Notes under the pieces: model-generated | What the model saw: only the letters and a program-made list of their open reading frames with translations | Databases searched by the model: none | Told to the model about the DNA's origin: nothing | Program-made: the position numbers and the translations under genes | Shown here: positions 14,297 through 17,430 of the stretch, piece by piece | Numbering within the stretch: position 1 is the first letter of the stretch | Layout of the letters: the number at the start of each line of letters is the position of its first letter | DNA from: an uncultured Eubacteriales bacterium | GTDB taxonomy: Bacteria; Bacillota; Clostridia; Oscillospirales; Oscillospiraceae | Length of the DNA: 17,430 bases | NCBI GenBank assembly: GCA_900551355.1 | Contig: URVR01000014.1 | Location: forward strand, 1 to 17,430 | Reading direction: 5' to 3'

Positions 14297-15994
14297 TCAC
14301 ATTCCTGCCACAGAAGCGGCCTCTTCACGATCTCGATTTCCCTGCAAATGACGCAGGTCGTCACCCGTCATCTCCCCGATAAAACGGTAGAAAATGCGGA
14401 TGTTCTGCCGGTACGGAGTACGCGCCCCGGCAACTTTTCTGCCCTCCGGCAGTATCTTCTCACCAACCTCAATGCGCTCGATGAAGGTGTGCAGCATCTC
14501 CCTGTCCAGTACTTTTACACAGGTATACCGCTTGGCAAGGTCGAAGAACAATCCGTAGGCGCTGCGGATTTCCTTTGCTGTGGTTTCGCCCTCCACCAGC
14601 TTCTTGCGGCGCACAGCCAGCTCCTCGATCTCCCTGCTGAACTTTTTGACCATTTCCTCCTGAATGTCATCGCTGAGCGCTCCTACGATATTGTCGCGGT
14701 AGGAGCGCTCGATCATTTTCTTGAGACGGACGGTCTGCTTGTCGATGTTCTCGATCTGCACAGCAGGATCTTCGCCGCCCAAGGAGGCGTTGGCCTGTTC
14801 GACGGCGTTCTCCGTGATGGTGCGGATCGCACTCTCATCAAAGGACAGCAGCTTGTTGAGATCGCAGCGAACGACTTCCATCAGGTCGTCGTAGCGGATA
14901 CGCGCCCCATGCAGGCAACGGGTCTGCGCTCTGGAGCTCAGGTTGTTGCATACCAGATACCAGTATTTCGCCCGTTCGCCGTTGTAGACGGAGCCGCCGG
15001 AACACATGGCCGCGCCGCAGCAGGCACAGTAGGCGATGCCGCCGAAGATGCTGTGACGGAACGCCGGATTCAGGCCGTTCGCCTTGGTGTTCTCGCCCAT
15101 GAAGTGAGCGGCCATGTCGAACTGCTCCTGCGACACCAGCGCCTCGTGGGTGTTCTTCGTAAATACCCATTCCTCCTCCGGCACTTTGACCTTCTTTTTG
15201 GACTTCACGCTGACCTTGCGGCTCTTGCCCAGCAGCGTGTGTCCCAGATAGACCCGATTGCGCAGGATGCGCTTTACAGTGGTGTAGTTCCACAGGTCGG
15301 ACATTCGCTGTGCGCCGCGCTCAGTAAAATTGTCGCGGCACTCCACGCGATACTTCAGCGGCGGCATGATGCACGCTTCGTTGAGTCGCAGGGCAATGCT
15401 GCGGCAGGATTGACCGGAAGCGGCCATGTCAAAGATCATCTTGACCACCGGCGCGGTGTTCTCGTCCGGCACAAGCTGGTCGGTGGTACGCTCCGCCTTG
15501 CGGTATCCGTAGGGTGGACAGGCCACATATTTGCCGTTGTTGCGCTTGGTGTTCAGCGTCTGCTTGACCTTGCGGGACGTGTCCCGCAGATAGACATCGT
15601 TCATGGCAAACTGGAACGGTGCCATCAGGTTATCTTCCTCGGAATCAAAGTTGCTGCCGGGGGCCAGATAACGGATGCCGTGTTCGGGAAAATAGCGCTC
15701 CGCATAGTGGCTGGATTCCGTCATATCACGGCCTAGGCGGGACAGGTCTTTTGTGATGACCATATTGACCTTGCCGGTTTTCAGATGCTCCAGCATAGCG
15801 CGGAAGCCCGGGCGCTCGAAGTTGCCGCCGGAATAACCGTCATCGGCAAACTCCTCTACCAAAATGATGCCGTGCTTTTCGCAGTATTCCCGCACAATGG
15901 TACGCTGGTTGGTAATGCTGGCAGATTCGCCATACTTCCGTTCCTCATCGGAAAGGCGGTAATAGGCGTCTGCAAGCTGAATGTGGTTCCTCAT
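14297..15994 (-). CDS. Large serine recombinase (integrase) with zinc ribbon
   Basis: The 565-residue recombinase should integrate and excise the element through a 5'-phosphoserine intermediate. The resolvase domain (about 8-150) shows YYRLS with nucleophile S15, GYSGGNFERPGF (53-64) and ITKDLSRLGRD with R86/R89 (80-90). A recombinase domain (about 157-260) and a zinc ribbon follow, with CACC at 323-326 and further cysteines at C349 and C360. A long coiled-coil (about 400-470) leads to a DUF4368-like tail. This matches clostridial Tn4451/TnpX-type and ICE recombinases. The start at 15992-15994 has AAGGAGG, although with a short spacer, and gives the family N-terminus; the frame is open 22 codons further upstream. 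Its 3' end points at the broken SASP gene. Confidence 0.95.
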   Translation of the reverse strand: MRNHIQLADAYYRLSDEERKYGESASITNQRTIVREYCEKHGIILVEEFADDGYSGGNFERPGFRAMLEHLKTGKVNMVITKDLSRLGRDMTESSHYAERYFPEHGIRYLAPGSNFDSEEDNLMAPFQFAMNDVYLRDTSRKVKQTLNTKRNNGKYVACPPYGYRKAERTTDQLVPDENTAPVVKMIFDMAASGQSCRSIALRLNEACIMPPLKYRVECRDNFTERGAQRMSDLWNYTTVKRILRNRVYLGHTLLGKSRKVSVKSKKKVKVPEEEWVFTKNTHEALVSQEQFDMAAHFMGENTKANGLNPAFRHSIFGGIAYCACCGAAMCSGGSVYNGERAKYWYLVCNNLSSRAQTRCLHGARIRYDDLMEVVRCDLNKLLSFDESAIRTITENAVEQANASLGGEDPAVQIENIDKQTVRLKKMIERSYRDNIVGALSDDIQEEMVKKFSREIEELAVRRKKLVEGETTAKEIRSAYGLFFDLAKRYTCVKVLDREMLHTFIERIEVGEKILPEGRKVAGARTPYRQNIRIFYRFIGEMTGDDLRHLQGNRDREEAASVAGM

Positions 15995-16030
15995 GTTTCC
16001 TCCTTCCCGGAACCACTCATTTACGGCTCC

Positions 16031-16060
16031 ATTATACCATGCGGCTCTCCTGCCAGTCAA
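16031..16060 (-). promoter_or_regulatory. Promoter of the serine recombinase gene
   Basis: On the minus strand TTGACT (16055-16060), 18-base spacer, and a perfect TATAAT (16031-16036). It lies inside the last codons of the small upstream ORF and 37 bases before the recombinase ATG, so the recombinase can be transcribed separately. Confidence 0.8.
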
Positions 16061-16190
16061 AGTTTGCGGCCTTCTTTCCGGTGAAAATGATTTCCTCTGT
16101 TACCACTTCCTGGATGGTTTTTGTACCGGTAAATACGCGCTCGATCACATAGGTCGCCGCGCCGATCTGCTGTTCGTTCTTATCGTTCAA
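16032..16190 (-). CDS. Small TnpW-like element protein
   Basis: This 52-residue ORF starts at a TTG (16188-16190) because a TGA lies two codons upstream in frame and GGAGG sits 9 bases ahead. The core IGAATYVIERVFTGTKTIQE (9-28) resembles the small TnpW-family proteins that accompany TnpX-like recombinases, which have an IGxTTYxVxxxF core and a following helix. Its function in those elements is not established. The TTG overlaps the TGA of the preceding ORF (TTGA), indicating coupled translation. Its 3' end carries the recombinase promoter. Family assignment is tentative; coding is supported by the coupling and by position. Confidence 0.65.
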   Translation of the reverse strand: MNDKNEQQIGAATYVIERVFTGTKTIQEVVTEEIIFTGKKAANFDWQESRMV

Positions 16191-16446
16191 GTGTCACCAC
16201 CTCCGTCACCATTATGAACGCTTCTTTCCAATTCTAACCAAAAAGCCGTCGAGCATACAGGCAAGCACTTGTCTGCAAGCTCCACGGCTTTGCATTCCAT
16301 TTCTTCTCTCTCAAGCAAAACAGGCGGCTGGTGACTGCCAGCCTCACGGGAATCTCACCCCGGCCCATGCTGATGGGTGCGCCGCACGATGCTTTGAGGG
16401 CGTCCAATGCGGGAGTATCATTATCGGTGGCAACGGTCATGGCCAA
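16187..16446 (-). pseudogene. Frameshifted ORF upstream of the TnpW-like gene
   Basis: From the ATG at 16444-16446 the reading is MAMTVATDNDTPALDALKAS, then GAPISMGRGEIPVRLAVTSRL and FCLRE; it then runs on as an odd basic tail to a stop at 16234. Near 16316, within a GAGAGA run, removing two bases gives EMECKAVELADKCLPVCSTA and on to a TGA at 16187-16189 that overlaps the TTG of the next ORF. That suggests a two-base slippage insertion in one gene. The frame is also open further upstream to codon 15 from an ATG at 16594-16596 with AAGGAG, interrupted only by a TAG at 16555-16557. I do not recognise the family. Confidence 0.5.
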
Positions 16447-16606
16447 CAGAGTGCCGCTCTGCTTTTCAGACGTTTCTTTATCGCTCGTTCCCGCAAGGAG
16501 GTCATGGCGGAAACGCCCGTGTGGCTCGCGTTGGCACGAACGTACCTGCTCGCTCTATTCCGTGCCGCAATCGCAGCCCTTTTCAATGTACAACATCGGC
16601 TCCTTA

Positions 16607-16705
16607 TCAGCCTGCATCAACCATCAAGCCTTTGACGGCTGATGCAGGCTCACGAAGAGGAAACTGCGGCGGCGAAACATCTGAAGCGTAACAAACTAAC
16701 GGCAC
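16607..16705 (-). CDS. Possible 32-residue leader peptide
   Basis: A GTG at 16703-16705 has a perfect AGGAGG eight bases upstream and opens a 32-codon frame (MPLVCYASDVSPPQFPLREP then ASAVKGLMVDAG). Its last third forms one arm and the loop of the hairpin at 16610-16649. The strong ribosome site and the hairpin suggest a leader or attenuation peptide, but there is no family support and it could be a chance frame. Confidence 0.35.
   Translation of the reverse strand: MPLVCYASDVSPPQFPLREPASAVKGLMVDAG
16610..16649 (-). repeat. Hairpin over the end of the putative leader peptide
   Basis: GCCTGCATCA (16610-16619) is perfectly inverted at 16640-16649, with an additional inner AGCC/GGCT pairing. 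There is no T-run after it on either strand, so it looks more like a translation or attenuation structure than a terminator. Confidence 0.6.
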
Positions 16706-16917
16706 TGATGTTTCCTCCTGTTTCGTGTATTTTGAAAGCTAACACTCGGTTATCCGTGACGGGTCTCTCGCCAGCTGACATATATTGTTCTTGATATGCT
16801 AATTTTACACGATTTTTGGTCGTTTGTGTCATAGTTTCGTTCTACAATGGTCTACGCAAGTGCAGTGGTTTTTGTGGAGCATTGTCGATTTGTGCAGCTA
16901 TGTGTACTCCCGATATA
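16706..16917. other. Stretch with no supported gene
   Basis: Only short frames are present and none has family features. The sequence becomes AT-rich from about 16780. On the minus strand TAAAAT near 16803 could be a -10 for the leader-peptide region, but there is no convincing -35. Confidence 0.4.
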
Positions 16918-16955
16918 AACAGTAGCGGAACGTTTCGCAACGTTCCGCTACTGTT
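16918..16955 (-). terminator. Hairpin terminator after the acyltransferase gene
   Basis: A perfect 17-bp stem (AACAGTAGCGGAACGTT) with a TCGC loop lies 37 bases downstream of the acyltransferase stop. On the minus strand it is followed by TTTATATC, a weak U-tract. Confidence 0.7.
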
Positions 16956-16992
16956 GTCCTATGTGTCTGTGTGGATAGGTTTGACTGTTACG

Positions 16993-17393
16993 CTATTTCT
17001 CTGTCTCCATCAGCCTCCCCACTCTACTGCTAATCGGTCGTTCTAGGGCATAGTAGGAAATCGCTCCCACAGCAAAGGAAACTGCCGTATATATGAGCAT
17101 AGCCTTGGCGGTGAGCAAGTTCCAGCTTCTGCCGGTAATGGCGGGGATAATATACAAAAGCAAAAAATTAGGATTATGCCAAATATATGTATCGTATGTG
17201 ATTTTCCCCAGTGTGCCAATAAACTTATGGTCAAACAGCTTTGCTACCGGCCCACTGCTGAAAATGATGATGAGCGCCGGGTAGAACCAAAACGTCATCA
17301 GATAGTTGATGCCTCCGGCAACCCACTCCCATTTGTATACCACCATGCATAACAGGAATGCGACCGAAGCGACGCTTCCCCAGAATATATATA
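16993..17393 (-). CDS. Acyltransferase-3 family membrane protein, C-terminal part only
   Basis: The open frame enters from the contig end (in-frame from 17391: YIFWGSVASVAFLLCMVVYK) and gives about 133 residues. It has alternating membrane helices, GTLGKITYDTYIWHNPNFLL (after a short charged loop) and a terminal YYALERPISSRVGRLME. The LGxxTYxxYxWHxP and YxxxExP pattern is that of OafA/YrhL-type acyltransferases, which O-acylate surface sugars or peptidoglycan from inside the membrane. The catalytic N-terminal half is beyond the window. Base composition is visibly more AT-rich than the main chromosome, in keeping with transferred DNA. The apparent ATG at 17346 is internal. Confidence 0.85.
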
Positions 17394-17430
17394 CTGTCTC
17401 TTATACACATCTCCGAGCCCACGAGACGTA
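17394..17430 (-). other. Illumina Nextera i7 adapter (inverted copy), not genomic
   Basis: CTGTCTCTTATACACATCT (17394-17412) is the reverse complement of the Tn5 mosaic end, followed by the rest of the read-2 adapter to 17427. The last three bases, GTA, match the start of the same index reversed. An ORF starting here reads MGSEMCIRDS, a well-known adapter translation. Confidence 0.98.

Larger units (their letters stand above)
14160..17393. mobile_element. Left part of an integrated element with serine recombinase (right end not in window)
   Basis: The left boundary is inferred at about 14160, where the SASP reading frame stops matching its family. Within the next 140 bases are a long inverted repeat and the 3' end of a large serine recombinase, whose genes usually sit at the element edge. 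Small TnpW-like and frameshifted ORFs follow, and then a more AT-rich acyltransferase. No second junction or SASP 3' end is seen before the adapter, so the size and type (integrative conjugative element, mobilisable element or prophage) are unknown. Confidence 0.65.

Noticed and set aside
14028..14300. 90-residue minus-strand ORF after the recombinase
   Set aside because: Crosses the palindrome and runs antisense to the spore-protein gene; no family features.
14249..15736. 495-residue plus-strand ORF
   Set aside because: Shadow of the serine recombinase.
16407..16691. 94-residue plus-strand ORF
   Set aside because: Overlaps the better supported minus-strand ORFs and has no good ribosome site; such translations recur in element flanks, but coding is unsupported.
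16650..16832. 60-residue minus-strand ORF
   Set aside because: Out of frame with the strong AGGAGG-GTG start inside it; no ribosome site of its own and a compositional change midway.
50..17393. CRISPR arrays, tRNA or rRNA genes, insertion sequences
   Set aside because: No regularly spaced repeats, no tRNA or rRNA signature and no DDE transposase were found on reading both strands.
17231..17422. ORF starting MGSEMCIRDS
   Set aside because: Start lies in the Nextera adapter; a familiar artefact.

Overview
The insert (positions 50 to 17393) looks like a contig from a GC-rich, spore-forming, low-abundance-type gut clostridium, most likely in the Oscillospirales/Ruminococcaceae neighbourhood. 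The reasons are strong AGGAGG-type ribosome sites, a T-box leader, the remains of an alpha/beta small acid-soluble spore protein gene, LytTR/GHKL signalling and a clostridial-type large serine recombinase. The placement is inference from gene content. Both ends of the window are Nextera i7 library adapter, not biology, so the first and last genes are cut by the library or assembly.

Layout. (1) 50-2409, minus strand: a promoter and a tryptophan T-box leader (UGG specifier, GGGTGGTACC antiterminator, perfect-palindrome terminator) drive trpS and then a TrpB2-type tryptophan synthase beta gene cut by the adapter. (2) 2418-5707: a minus-strand radical SAM protein, divergent from a plus-strand double-OB single-stranded-DNA-binding-like protein, then a MATE exporter with its own promoter and a 56-residue four-cysteine protein, closed by a bidirectional terminator. 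(3) 5710-7534, minus: an MscS-type channel gene followed by a membrane-anchored protein with InlB-like repeats. (4) 7548-10867: a minus-strand LemA-like/bactofilin pair, divergent from a plus-strand LytTR response regulator and GHKL sensor kinase. (5) 10904-13883, minus: a zinc-ribbon/SHOCT protein and a clostripain-family (C11) lipoprotein. (6) 14070-17393: a spore-protein gene broken just after its germination-protease site by a mobile element. The element carries a 565-residue serine recombinase, a TnpW-like 52-residue ORF coupled to a frameshifted ORF, non-coding leader sequence, and a more AT-rich acyltransferase-3 gene that runs off the end.

How the parts connect. The main new observation is a 33-bp block that occurs twice (8680-8712 and 13914-13946). 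Each copy holds two ACATTTC direct repeats at 22-bp period, the geometry of LytTR-protein operators. Each sits the same distance upstream of a leftward TATACT -10 that has no usable -35. This predicts that the encoded LytTR/GHKL pair activates both flanking operons, the LemA-like/bactofilin pair and the SHOCT/clostripain pair, as one local envelope-related regulon. The second main observation is the interruption of a spore-protein gene directly beside a serine recombinase, which could be simple inactivation or a reversible, sporulation-linked intervening element.
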